Of a stretch of DNA of 12,150 nucleotides, positions 1 to 7,757 are shown one piece after another (position 1 is the stretch's first letter; each line of letters opens with the position of its first letter). The notes beneath the pieces are model-generated. The model had not been told where the DNA came from and ran no database searches. It was given only the letters and a program-made list of their open reading frames with translations. Source of the DNA: Acidobacteriota bacterium (GTDB lineage Bacteria > Planctomycetota > Phycisphaerae > WQYP01 > JAJZKJ01); NCBI GenBank assembly GCA_021804195.1, contig JAJZKJ010000020.1, positions 1 through 12,150 of the forward strand. Reading direction: 5' to 3'. The translations under genes and the position numbers were made by a program.

Positions 1-126
1 GACCAGATTCCATGGTGTCGCGGATACGGTGGCCGCGGCTGACGGCAACCGCAGTACCGGCAGGGGCCTACCTCTGGAAGACACCCCGGCCATTGATCCA
101 AACACAAACGTGCTCTATGTCGAATG
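1..126 (+). repeat. Left arm of a perfect long inverted repeat
   Basis: This stretch is identical, base for base, to the reverse complement of 606-731: position x pairs with 732-x. Pairing ends sharply at 126/606, because 127 and 605 do not complement. On the left the match reaches the first base of the window, so 126 bp is a minimum length. The arm is coding sequence of the PQQ-like propeller gene, read here on the plus strand. Zero divergence over 126 bp points to a very recent event, gene conversion or inversion, or a sequencing/assembly artefact. Confidence 0.97.
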
Positions 127-664
127 CGAAGAAAGCGAAAAGGGTCCCGGTACGGACGGCGCGCTTCACTGGATCCACATGTTGTCCGCCCTGAACCTTG
201 CCAACGGCACCCGCTACGCCAAAACCGTAAACATTGCCGAGGGCACGGCGAATGCCGGTTACATCAGTGGACCCGCAGTTAACAGAATCGGCGGCGGACG
301 CGACGTATTTGACGCGCGCGACCTGACCTGCCGCTGCCTGACTCTCGACATGGTCAATCACACTCTCTACATGGCCTGGGGCGACCCCGGTGATGGCGGA
401 CCATACAATGGCTGGATCGTCGGCTACGATGCCGTCAAAAATAGGGCGGACACTTTGCATCTCCAGGCTCTGTGGTGCGCCGTGCCCAGCGGTCACGGTA
501 CCGGCAGCACGCGCTTTAGCGACGGCGCCGGCGGCATCTGGCAGGGGGGCGGCGGCATAGCCGTGGATGCCCGCGGAAATCTCTATGTAGAGACTGGCAA
601 CGGAACATTCGACATAGAGCACGTTTGTGTTTGGATCAATGGCCGGGGTGTCTTCCAGAGGTAG
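2..664 (+). pseudogene. Partial plus-strand copy of PQQ-like beta-propeller gene (open at left edge)
   Basis: The frame is open from base 2 and has no start in the window, so the 5' end lies to the left. The first 42 or so residues equal residues 131-173 of the minus-strand propeller protein, because they are encoded by the inverted repeat. From 127 to about 613 the frame continues as a convincing propeller: a Gly-rich blade (GAGGIWQGGGGIAVD), then DARGNLYVETGNGTFD, with aromatic and Gly spacing typical of PQQ-like repeat proteins. After 613 the frame runs through the antisense of the repeat arm (DIEHVCVWINGRGVFQR) and stops at 662-664. That tail is not natural protein sequence. The real information here is that 127-605 holds the missing continuation of the gene at 68-1123, in flipped orientation. 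Confidence 0.75.
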
Positions 665-1123
665 GCCCCTGCCGGTACTGCGGTTGCCGTCAGCCGCGGC
701 CACCGTATCCGCGACACCATGGAATCTGGTCAGCAGGCTGGTCTTCCACAGAACCGCGCCGGTGTCGGCATTGATCGCCCAGACACTGTCGTTATTCAGG
801 GCGACAAAGACAACATTCTGCACACCTTGGTGCGGTCCCACCGTAATGTTCACACCCGCCTTGAACAGCGGCTGGCCGCTTTCGGCCCCGGCCAAATGTA
901 TACTCAAGAGCTTGCCGAAGTTGGCGCTGCGGACGACATCGGGAGTCAACACGGTTTCCTTAAGGTTTTGCCCGTCGTTGAAGCCATCGTTGTGATAGAT
1001 CAGAACATTGGCTGGCGCCCCGCCGGCCAAGGGATTGGCAAACGACATCTTCGGCGCGGTGATCACGAAGGCCGTGCCCCCCGCCAGGATTAACGTCGCC
1101 AAAATGGCTGTGGGAAATTTCAT
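68..1123 (-). pseudogene. Secreted PQQ-like beta-propeller protein, 3' part replaced by inverted sequence
   Basis: ATG at 1121-1123 is chosen because GAGGA sits 5 nt upstream. An upstream TTG (1135) and ATG (1129) are too close to or ahead of that site. Residues 1-29 form a signal peptide: Lys-Phe start, hydrophobic core ILATLILAGG, likely cleavage after SFA. The protein is therefore exported. Residues 35-172 match the entry part of PQQ-like beta-propellers: an IYHND start, ETVLTP, an FGKL segment, NVVFVALNNDSVWAINADTG, then AIDPNTNVLYVEC. At base 606 the gene leaves this family. From 605 down to 68 it reads the antisense of its own continuation and then of its own repeat arm. The Ala/Val/Gly-rich residues 173-351 are thus an open antisense frame, not a domain. 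Joining residues 1-172 to the plus-strand spacer would restore about 330 propeller residues. The gene starts 8 nt after the previous stop, so it is probably the last gene of the operon. Its function is unknown; propellers of this kind bind ligands or act as extracellular enzymes. Confidence 0.75.
606..731 (-). repeat. Right arm of the perfect long inverted repeat
   Basis: This is the reverse complement of 1-126 without a mismatch. It lies inside the minus-strand propeller gene and encodes about residues 131 to 173 of that protein. The spacer between the arms is 479 bases (127-605). The stretch 606-613 (CATTCGAC) is where the coding sequence of the spacer passes into the arm. On the plus strand it encodes the end of a Gly-Asn-Gly-Thr-Phe-Asp motif that looks natural for the propeller family, so the junction may lie in a short microhomology. 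Confidence 0.97.
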
Positions 1124-1128
1124 CACCA

Positions 1129-1133
1129 TCCTC
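1129..1133 (-). promoter_or_regulatory. Ribosome binding site that fixes the propeller gene start
   Basis: GAGGA on the minus strand lies 5 nt before ATG 1123-1121 and overlaps the stop region of the upstream gene (TGA at 1134-1132). It decides between three close candidate starts (TTG 1135, ATG 1129, ATG 1123) in favour of the last. That start also gives the cleaner signal peptide. Confidence 0.65.
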
Positions 1134-2598
1134 AATTGTTATAAGAGAGCGTCTGGGGCGCCAGAAAATCCAGATTCGGCGCGTGCCGCGCCGCGGTCAG
1201 GCGGAAATTATCGATGCCGCGGATACGCGCCCGCATGGCGCGCAGATATCGGATCTGGCGGTGCAGGGCGGAATTCGGCATTCCATTGAGTTGATTGGGA
1301 TACGCCAGGTCCAAGTACTGGTGGTAAGCCGCGATGGCCTTCTCGTAAAGCCCCGTTGCCGCCGCCAAGTCCCGGTCGGCCGCGTCGCCCAGACGGAAGC
1401 GCCGGTGATTGACCTGCCACCGCACAAGTCCTTGGAACAACATGCTTTCCGCCCGGCCCAGGGCCTCGTAGAAGCGCACTTCGTAGACGTGCTGGCGATG
1501 CACGGGAATCTGGTCGGGATACTTGTGCAGGTATATCCGGAATTCCCGAATGGACCGCGGCGCATTGATCCGCACATTGCGGTAACAATCACGGATGTTC
1601 TCCACCCGGGCCGGAAAACGACGGAGCATTTTCGCCTGCGGCTGGCTGAAAATCCGGTAGGTAAGCCGCTGGGCGAAGTAAAGATCGTCGCGGCACCAGA
1701 GGCGCAGCGCCATCGGCGGCCAGGAATTTAGAACCTCCCGGCCCATGTCGGTCGGCTTCTGGGGCTGGGCCAGCGCCCGGCGATACTCCACCCAGGCAAA
1801 ATAGAACGGGCTTATCCCGTACCGGTAGGTCAGGGAGTTGATTTTCAGGCCGTGGCCGAGCGGTCCCTTGCCATTGCGGGCCGGCAGCAACGTCGCCTTG
1901 AATTGCGGCCGGCGGACGATGTAACGAACCTCGGCGAGTGTGCTCAGGGCGGGGTTGACCGCTTTCGGATTGTACCTGTAGAGATGTGCAATATCATAAC
2001 GCCAGCGGTCGCAGTAGTACCTCCGCTCAAAACTGGTTCCCAGCTTGAGGAAAAAGTCATTGGCCTCGTTCATGATCATGTTGGCGTTGTGGGGAACGAA
2101 TTTTTCGCCCTTGTACAGATACACCAGGCCGTCGAGCACCCATTTGTATTTGGCCGACATGGAATGGAACTGCGCGGAAAGATTGTACGACTGGTTCCAC
2201 GCGTTGTAGATGTACACCGAGCCGAAGTACGGTTCGAGCGTCGCGATGGCGTTGTAATCGGTTTCCAGGGGGATCCAGCGGCGGTGATTCTTGTCGCTTT
2301 CGGCGTTTTCCCAGAGAACCATGGCCAGGATGCCGCGGAACCCGCCGAGGGTCAACCGGGGAAATTCCAGAAAAAGATTGCCGATTCCCTGCTGACTGGA
2401 ATAAACCAGTTTTGCCCGCCGGCGATTCAGCGTGGGTTGCAGCGCGAAAATCAGCGCCAGCAGAATCACAATGACGGCGGCACAAAGAAGCTGATCGCGC
2501 CGTACCGGCCCCCCGGGGCGCGCCGGCGGTGGATGGGAATCGCGCGGCTGGCCGGGCAGAGTGGTTTTCCGGGGATTGGTGGGAAAAGTCACACTCAT
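1132..2598 (-). CDS. Membrane-anchored protein of unknown function coupled to ABC permease
   Basis: The protein has 488 residues. Residues 1-36 are a Pro- and Arg-rich cytoplasmic head, residues 38-56 are one strongly hydrophobic segment (membrane anchor, not a cleavable signal), and the remaining 430 or so residues form a soluble, probably extracytoplasmic, domain rich in Tyr, Trp and Arg. A helix near residues 417-434 (LYEKAIAAYHQYLDLAYP) looks TPR-like; I see no catalytic motif. The ATG overlaps the permease stop as TGATG (2600-2596), with AGGAG a few bases upstream inside the permease gene, so translation is coupled and the two products are probably made in fixed ratio. The most likely role is an accessory or lipid/substrate-handling subunit of the ABC exporter. 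This rests on context only; I do not recognise the family. Confidence 0.85.
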   Translation of the reverse strand: MSVTFPTNPRKTTLPGQPRDSHPPPARPGGPVRRDQLLCAAVIVILLALIFALQPTLNRRRAKLVYSSQQGIGNLFLEFPRLTLGGFRGILAMVLWENAESDKNHRRWIPLETDYNAIATLEPYFGSVYIYNAWNQSYNLSAQFHSMSAKYKWVLDGLVYLYKGEKFVPHNANMIMNEANDFFLKLGTSFERRYYCDRWRYDIAHLYRYNPKAVNPALSTLAEVRYIVRRPQFKATLLPARNGKGPLGHGLKINSLTYRYGISPFYFAWVEYRRALAQPQKPTDMGREVLNSWPPMALRLWCRDDLYFAQRLTYRIFSQPQAKMLRRFPARVENIRDCYRNVRINAPRSIREFRIYLHKYPDQIPVHRQHVYEVRFYEALGRAESMLFQGLVRWQVNHRRFRLGDAADRDLAAATGLYEKAIAAYHQYLDLAYPNQLNGMPNSALHRQIRYLRAMRARIRGIDNFRLTAARHAPNLDFLAPQTLSYNN

Positions 2599-4592
2599 CA
2601 GGCCAGCTCCTGTTTGCGCAAAAGCAGGTAACCCAGCGCCAACGTCGGTAAGACGCAGGCCAACGTCCAGAATACATCTGTCGCGGCCACGGTCCAGGGC
2701 ATATTGACCGACCGGACGATAAAATAGAGGGGATCAAAACGGGTAAAGTCGGGCAGCAGGTGCACCAGCATATTGAGCATCTTGACCATGACAGCGGAAA
2801 TCAGCGAACCAATTTGGTAATACCAGACGCCTTTCAGGCGGTTTTCCTGCACGTAGTTGAGAAGCCCAAAGCCGCCCTGCCGCGACAACTTGCCGACAAA
2901 CGCCACAATGTTACCGAGAATATAGCAGACCATGGTGGTCAGCAGCGCCACCGGCCAGCCCAGGCACGTTCCCGCCGTCACGCCGATCACAATCAACAGC
3001 GTGACTTCGCACAGGACAACCAATTCGCTCTTGGCCAGGTTGAGAATAAAGGGCGATGGCGGCCGGACAATCGCCACCGAGGCCGGTGTGATCTTGAGCC
3101 AGTGTCCCGGAATCATGCTGGAAAGATTGATCACCAGGCTGGAACCATCAAGCAGCGACGCCGGTAGTTTCACGACGGTGATGTGCTTGTCGTCGATGCG
3201 CAGCACCTGCCGCTGGCGGCCCTGTGGGTTGTCGACATCGTAGGCTAACAGTTGGGCCTTGGCGGGCAGGGCTTCATTCATCTGTTTATCAACGCCGACC
3301 AGCAAGTGCACGGTGAAATCACCATTTTTGTTGATGGGTATCTGCCGCCGTTTCAAATGCCTGAATTCGAAAGAGGCAACCTCCGGCGGAATACCCGGAT
3401 GGCGGTAACTTGGACCGACAACTTCCTGCTTCCCATTGGACTTGAATCCGGTGATGATGGGATCGGGTTTGGGCGCGACGAAATTGGTATGGCCGGGCGT
3501 TCGGGTTCTGTCCATGTTCCACGCCAGGCAACTGGCATCCTGTGGTTTTCGGCCATTGGCAATGAACAGGTAATCGCCCGCAGTCATAGAGGCAACCTTG
3601 ACCACCACAGGTCCGGGATTGTATATCCGTCCGGTCATGGGGTTCACGTAGCTGAAGAACGCGAACCGTTTTTTCGGTTGCCACACGGCGCTACCCTGGG
3701 CGTTAAGCGTGAGCGATTTTTCCTCGGTATTCATGGGATTCGAGCGCTGCACCAGCGTCACGTGGATGCGCGCCGGTCCGCGGCGCTTGCCAAAGGAACG
3801 CACGCCAAAGTGGAATACAAACAGCGGAGGAGCACGCAGCGTGGCCGGCAGGGATGGAAACTCGAAATACAGCGTTTCGGCGCTGCCACCCTTGAGAGCC
3901 CGGATCGGTGGATTGACGGCATAGTTGATATAGCCGGCGATGCGCAGACGGCCGGTAATGTTGTTTTGGGCCCGCAGAACACCATGGCGGGCCAGATACA
4001 AAAGCCCCGCCTGCGGTGGGAGGTGACGCACCATTTTGTCGTAATTTTTTTTCTGCAGGTGATAGAGCACCCAGGCGTCGTGGCGTATCCTGGCGTCCAC
4101 CACCTTCATGAAACCCCATGTCGCACCCATCATCACCAGGATCATCAGCAGGGCCGCGGCTGAAAGTCCCATCACCTTGCCCAGCAGCAGTTCCAGTCGC
4201 GTAATCGGCTTGCTGCCGGTGGTGATGAGCGTTCGCCGCTCTCTTTCCCGCGGCAGGGCCAGGCAGGCCAGAACACCCAGGTACACCAGCAGGAGAATTT
4301 CCTGCGCGCGCAGAAAGATGGTCAGGTCAACCCGCACTTCGCCGCCCGGGCCGTAGCTGCGTACAAGGGCGAATGTCAGAATAAGGCAGATGAGGAACCA
4401 GAGCAGCGGAACCGCCCAGATACGGGCGTTCCAAGCTTCCGCCAGGGTGATCCGACCAACGGCCCAGGCCCGCGAGAATCCGGTGCGCAGCCGGGCGACA
4501 TCCCGGAACGCCAGCAGAGCAAACGCCAGAACCAGCAACCCGATCAGCACATCGGCAATGACCGGCACATAGCTAAGAGACGCATGGGGCAT
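2598..4592 (-). CDS. ABC-2 type exporter permease with large extracytoplasmic domain
   Basis: This 664-residue inner-membrane protein has about eight membrane segments: near 10-28, 57-77, 97-113 and 141-162, then 524-546, 547-569, 589-614 and 635-659. The stretch at 113-142 (LPRERERRTL, then KPITRLELLLGK) is the cytoplasmic signature seen in ABC-2/NosY-like permeases, and LLPDFTRFD near 611-619 is also typical of that group. Between the two membrane halves lie about 360 residues with beta-rich, Pro-rich character, probably outside the cytoplasm. This is far larger than the short loops of ordinary ABC-2 permeases. The start is ATG 4592; an in-frame TAA at 4598-4596 excludes anything longer, and the ribosome binding site is weak. 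The gene follows the ATPase gene by 25 nt and pairs with it. The substrate is unknown. Confidence 0.88.
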   Translation of the reverse strand: MPHASLSYVPVIADVLIGLLVLAFALLAFRDVARLRTGFSRAWAVGRITLAEAWNARIWAVPLLWFLICLILTFALVRSYGPGGEVRVDLTIFLRAQEILLLVYLGVLACLALPRERERRTLITTGSKPITRLELLLGKVMGLSAAALLMILVMMGATWGFMKVVDARIRHDAWVLYHLQKKNYDKMVRHLPPQAGLLYLARHGVLRAQNNITGRLRIAGYINYAVNPPIRALKGGSAETLYFEFPSLPATLRAPPLFVFHFGVRSFGKRRGPARIHVTLVQRSNPMNTEEKSLTLNAQGSAVWQPKKRFAFFSYVNPMTGRIYNPGPVVVKVASMTAGDYLFIANGRKPQDASCLAWNMDRTRTPGHTNFVAPKPDPIITGFKSNGKQEVVGPSYRHPGIPPEVASFEFRHLKRRQIPINKNGDFTVHLLVGVDKQMNEALPAKAQLLAYDVDNPQGRQRQVLRIDDKHITVVKLPASLLDGSSLVINLSSMIPGHWLKITPASVAIVRPPSPFILNLAKSELVVLCEVTLLIVIGVTAGTCLGWPVALLTTMVCYILGNIVAFVGKLSRQGGFGLLNYVQENRLKGVWYYQIGSLISAVMVKMLNMLVHLLPDFTRFDPLYFIVRSVNMPWTVAATDVFWTLACVLPTLALGYLLLRKQELA

Positions 4593-4617
4593 CTGTTACC
4601 ATATCATGTCGAATCCG

Positions 4618-5496
4618 TCATACATGCGGTTGTTCCGCCTGCCGCTTGGCGTCGACCAGCCGCTTGAAAAGGTCTTCCAGTCGTACCCGCGGGCGGCCGG
4701 TGCGAATGTCCTGCGCGCCATTTCCGCGAGCCACGGCGATGAGCTTTTCCTGAAGCTCGGGCGAAACCGCCCGCGCCTCAAGTTGAAACACTTCGCGCCT
4801 TTCCAGCAAATCAGCCAGGGCGCCTCCCAATTCCACCTGCCCACGGTAGAGAATGACCAGCCGGTCGCATACGTCTTCCACGTCGGCAAGCTGATGGCTG
4901 GAGAGCAGCACCGTTTTTCCCGCCTGCTTGAGCCGCCCGATCATACCCTTGATTTCCAACATACCCACTGGATCCAATCCGGAGGTCGGTTCGTCCATGA
5001 TAATCAGATCGGGATTGTTCAGCAGCGCCTGCGCCAGGGCGACGCGGCGCGTCTGACCCTTGGAATAGGTGCCGATTCTGCGGCCGCGAACGGCCGGCTC
5101 CAAACCGACGAAATCGAGATAATAATCGACGGCGCGGCGCCGCTGGGCGCGGTTCATGTTAAAGAGCCGGGCGTAGAAATCGAGCGTCTGGCGGGCGTTC
5201 AAAAAGCGGTAGAGATAACTTTCCTCGGGCAGATAGCCGATGCGGCGGCGCGTATTCTGATCACCGGCTCTCTGCCCCATGACCAGCGCGTCGCCGGCGG
5301 TGGGGTTGATCAATCCCAGCAGCAGCTTGATGGTGGTGGTTTTGCCGCTGCCATTAGGCCCGAGCAAACCGAAAATTTCTCCCTGGAGCACCTGCAGGTT
5401 TAACTGCCAAAGCGCCAACACCTGCTGGCTTTTCCAGAAGCCGGGATAAACCTTGGTGAGTTGGCGGGTTTGAATGGCCGAGTATTGCGCCACCAT
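4618..5496 (-). CDS. ABC transporter ATP-binding protein (ABC-2 exporter type)
   Basis: This 292-residue cytoplasmic ATPase powers the neighbouring permease. Walker A GPNGSGKTT is at 46-54, the Q-loop region GYLPEE at 87-92, the signature YSKGQTRRVALAQAL at 144-158, Walker B LIIMDEP at 164-170, the D-loop SGLDP at 172-176 and the switch His at 201. Two departures from the textbook form are usual in drug/lipid/ABC-2 exporters: Glu replaces the Q-loop Gln, and the signature is YSKGQ instead of LSGGQ. The C-terminal 75 or so residues form the regulatory tail typical of CcmA/NatA-like ATPases. ATG 5496 has AGGGAG 6 nt upstream. The gene lies 57 nt after hflK and 25 nt before the permease. It is intact, and all catalytic residues are present. 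Confidence 0.95.
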   Translation of the reverse strand: MVAQYSAIQTRQLTKVYPGFWKSQQVLALWQLNLQVLQGEIFGLLGPNGSGKTTTIKLLLGLINPTAGDALVMGQRAGDQNTRRRIGYLPEESYLYRFLNARQTLDFYARLFNMNRAQRRRAVDYYLDFVGLEPAVRGRRIGTYSKGQTRRVALAQALLNNPDLIIMDEPTSGLDPVGMLEIKGMIGRLKQAGKTVLLSSHQLADVEDVCDRLVILYRGQVELGGALADLLERREVFQLEARAVSPELQEKLIAVARGNGAQDIRTGRPRVRLEDLFKRLVDAKRQAEQPHV

Positions 5497-5553
5497 GAAG
5501 CACTCCCTGAAACACTTTTCCGGTTATTCCGGACGGGTTGGGCTCGTGCGCCG

Positions 5554-6693
5554 TTAGGGCGACGCCGGAACAATTATTTTTCGCGCCGGCGGCGGCAGCG
5601 AGAGCAGAATTTGCTGGTGCGGCTGAACGAAAAACACGCGCGAAGCGCCGCGCATGACGCCGCCGAGCGTGTCGCTGAGCAGTTTGAGCGTTATCACCCG
5701 CGGATGCTTGAGATACTGGGCGTAAAGCAGGGAAAACTCCCGCGCTTCGCCCTGCACTTGGTTGACGCGCTGGCGCGCCGCGGCGTTGGCCTGGTGCAGA
5801 ATGGCCTGCGCCCGGCCCTGCGCCAGCGTGGTCAGGCGGGTGGCGATTTTCATGGCGTTTTGAATTTCCGTCGATTCCTGCTGGCGGGCGTTAAGAACAG
5901 CCGTGAAGGCCAGGTCCACCGCGCTGGGCCAGTGTACGTACTCCAGGAGCACTTTCTGCACCTGCACGCCCAGCCCCAGCTTGTCGATGGGCGCCTGAAG
6001 CTCCCGCCGCGGCCGAAGCGGGTTAAACAGTTCCATTTCCAGTTTCTGTTTGCCCGAATAAAGAGCTTCATTCACCGTGCTTCCGGCGAGCTTCAGGATC
6101 AGTTCGTGGCTGGCCAGGAGGCGGAGCACGTTCAGCCGGCCCTGACCCGGCGGGATATTTCGCGGCTGATACACCGAAGTGAGATATTCCAGCGGATTGG
6201 AAATACGGTATTGCACGGCGATTTTGGCGTGGAGCACATTTTCATCACCGGTGATCAGATACGGATTGAAAATGGCGTCGACCACTTGACGGGATACGCC
6301 CGCCCGCATGAACGCCTTGATCGTCTTTTCGTAGGAGGCCGGCGAGGTATCGAAGTCGGCGACGGTAAGCAGTTGTTCCCGTTCCAGGGGAACGATGTAG
6401 ACATGATCCACCGGCCAGGGAATGTGATAATGCAGGCCGGCCTCCATCAGCAAAGGCTTGCCGTCGGGCAGCGTGAGGAATTGTCCCATCCGCTCCACGA
6501 GGGCGACTTCGCCGGCGCCAACCTTGTATATGCCGCTGAGCAACCAGATGACGACGATGCCGATGAAAAAATAAACCAGCACGCGCTGGGCGCTGGTCCA
6601 GCGAGCGAGCGCGGACTTGTCGTCCGCCGCCGGCGGTTCCGGGGAAAGGACGGCGCTCTTTGGCGTTTCAAGTTCGAGTTCGGTTTGTGTCAT
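5554..6693 (-). CDS. hflK: HflK-type SPFH/Band 7 membrane protein
   Basis: The protein has 379 residues from the chosen start. A charged, Pro-containing head covers residues 1-35, one membrane segment residues 37-56, and the SPFH domain about 57-260. YLITGDENVLHAKIAVQYRI (145-164) is close to the hallmark HflK sequence around its TGDEN motif. A coiled-coil region of Ala, Gln and Glu follows at about 265-325, then a short hydrophobic tail. In known bacteria HflK with HflC forms a large cage that surrounds FtsH and limits its proteolysis; here no ftsH is visible. ATG 6693 is preferred over ATG 6744 because GAGGA stands 9 nt before it. The gene follows hflC by 79 nt and precedes the ABC ATPase by 57 nt, so it may share the transcript with the exporter. 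Confidence 0.88.
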   Translation of the reverse strand: MTQTELELETPKSAVLSPEPPAADDKSALARWTSAQRVLVYFFIGIVVIWLLSGIYKVGAGEVALVERMGQFLTLPDGKPLLMEAGLHYHIPWPVDHVYIVPLEREQLLTVADFDTSPASYEKTIKAFMRAGVSRQVVDAIFNPYLITGDENVLHAKIAVQYRISNPLEYLTSVYQPRNIPPGQGRLNVLRLLASHELILKLAGSTVNEALYSGKQKLEMELFNPLRPRRELQAPIDKLGLGVQVQKVLLEYVHWPSAVDLAFTAVLNARQQESTEIQNAMKIATRLTTLAQGRAQAILHQANAAARQRVNQVQGEAREFSLLYAQYLKHPRVITLKLLSDTLGGVMRGASRVFFVQPHQQILLSLPPPARKIIVPASP

Positions 6694-6701
6694 GCGGCGA
6701 A

Positions 6702-6707
6702 TTCCTC
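6702..6707 (-). promoter_or_regulatory. Ribosome binding site fixing the hflK start
   Basis: GAGGAA on the minus strand stands about 9 nt before ATG 6693. The in-frame ATG at 6744 has only an A/T-rich stretch before it. Using 6693 gives a head of about 36 residues before the membrane segment. Confidence 0.6.
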
Positions 6708-6772
6708 GCTGGCTTTCGATCACGGCGCGTTGGCGATGTTCCATCCGTCAGAAAAAAGTAATGAAAGCCGCG

Positions 6773-7744
6773 TTACCTTTTTTTCAGGTGGCGCTTATCA
6801 GCCGTTGGCGCCGGCGCGTGGGGCGCGGGGACCCCACCGCTGGATTCGTCAGTCAGCGTCTGCGTCTCCGCAAACAGCGGCGCGGTGATGGGATTCCGGG
6901 GCGTAAGCACCCAGTAGGTGGACTGCCCCATGGAGCTTTTGAAAAGCTGGAGCGATTTCCAGAAGCGATAGAACAATCGCGCCTTGGGCGAATGCTCGGC
7001 AGCGCTGAGAATCTCATAAGCCTTCGCGTCGCCCTGACCACGGATCACTTCGGCTTGCTTCTCCGCTTCGCTGCGGATTTCCGTCGCCTGCTCCTGACCC
7101 TTGGCGACAATGGCCCGGGCCTTGCTGCGACCTTCATTCTTATACCGGCTGGCGATCTTTTCGCGCTCGGCGCTCATGCGGTCATACACGGCCAGAGCCA
7201 CGCGCGGTGGAAAAGTCATGCGGGAGAATCCCACCCGGCTCACCTGGATTCCCAACTTCTCCATGTCTTTGTTGACGCTTTGCCGGATTTGATGCTCCGC
7301 CTGGACCATCCGAATCTTTGCCGGATCAATGTTGAACATCTGATCCAGCCGGTATTGGCCCATCACTTTCAGGACGGCGCCTTCGATTTTCCGGTTCAGA
7401 TAACGCTGCACTTCCAGCGAGCCGCCGGGCAGATGTTCCACATATAGCACCGGCTTGATAATCCGCCAGAGGGCAAAACTGCGAATGCCGATCGGCTCGC
7501 CGGCGGCGGTGGTCACCTCGCGAATGTCGCTTTGGTAGAGGTGCAGGCGGGTATCCAGACGGATCACCCGGTCGGTGGGCCAGCACAGGTACCAGTGGTA
7601 GCATAGGCGGGTGGGATGCGCCACGATCTTACCAAAGCGGTCCAGCAGGACGCGCTGGTAGGGCTTGGCCACGACCGTGCATAGTTCGAGGAAAAGCAAG
7701 ACCACGACGGCCACAAGAATGACACCGATGGTGAGTTTACGCAT
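6773..7744 (-). CDS. hflC: HflC-type SPFH/Band 7 membrane protein
   Basis: The protein has 323 residues, about the usual HflC length. A membrane segment lies at about 4-22, followed by an SPFH domain at about 23-190. The HflC hallmark follows: RMSAEREKIASRYKNEGRSK (about 185-204), then IRSEAEKQAEVIRGQGDAKA, which forms the charged coiled coil. The TYWVLTPRNP stretch near the end corresponds to the usual HflC C-terminus, and about 40 extra Pro/Ala/Lys-rich residues follow. The partner should be HflK, and genes of that type lie on both sides. ATG 7744 has AGAGGAA about 7 nt upstream. A frame extension to GTG 7873 lacks such a site and adds a non-hydrophobic head before the membrane segment, so it is rejected. 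The 181 nt to the upstream stop leave room for a promoter, but I see no convincing -35/-10 pair. Confidence 0.92.
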   Translation of the reverse strand: MRKLTIGVILVAVVVLLFLELCTVVAKPYQRVLLDRFGKIVAHPTRLCYHWYLCWPTDRVIRLDTRLHLYQSDIREVTTAAGEPIGIRSFALWRIIKPVLYVEHLPGGSLEVQRYLNRKIEGAVLKVMGQYRLDQMFNIDPAKIRMVQAEHQIRQSVNKDMEKLGIQVSRVGFSRMTFPPRVALAVYDRMSAEREKIASRYKNEGRSKARAIVAKGQEQATEIRSEAEKQAEVIRGQGDAKAYEILSAAEHSPKARLFYRFWKSLQLFKSSMGQSTYWVLTPRNPITAPLFAETQTLTDESSGGVPAPHAPAPTADKRHLKKR

Positions 7745-7750
7745 GAAAGA

Positions 7751-7757
7751 TTCCTCT
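7751..7757 (-). promoter_or_regulatory. Ribosome binding site fixing the hflC start
   Basis: AGAGGAA on the minus strand has its AGGA core 7 nt before ATG 7744. It settles the start against the longer in-frame GTG at 7873. Confidence 0.7.

Noticed and set aside
68..605. C-terminal 179 residues of the minus-strand propeller frame as a novel Ala/Val/Gly-rich domain
   Set aside because: The complementary strand encodes the propeller continuation, so this is antisense read-through produced by the inverted repeat.
1..731. Insertion sequence or transposon with terminal inverted repeats
   Set aside because: The arms are propeller coding sequence, the spacer encodes no transposase, and no target-site duplication can be seen.
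5519..5535. Small inverted repeat TCCGG...CCGGA between hflK and the ABC gene
   Set aside because: A 5-bp stem without a T-run is too weak to call.
6751..6785. A/T-rich imperfect stem at the end of hflC resembling a terminator
   Set aside because: The stem is nearly all A-T with a bulge, and the right arm includes the last hflC codons. The next gene lies 79 nt away on the same strand and appears operonic. It could still cause some pausing.
5461..6888. 475-codon open frame on the plus strand opposite hflK
   Set aside because: It is antisense to a clear SPFH gene, has no family-like motifs and follows from codon bias in GC-rich DNA. Similar long antisense frames face the other genes.
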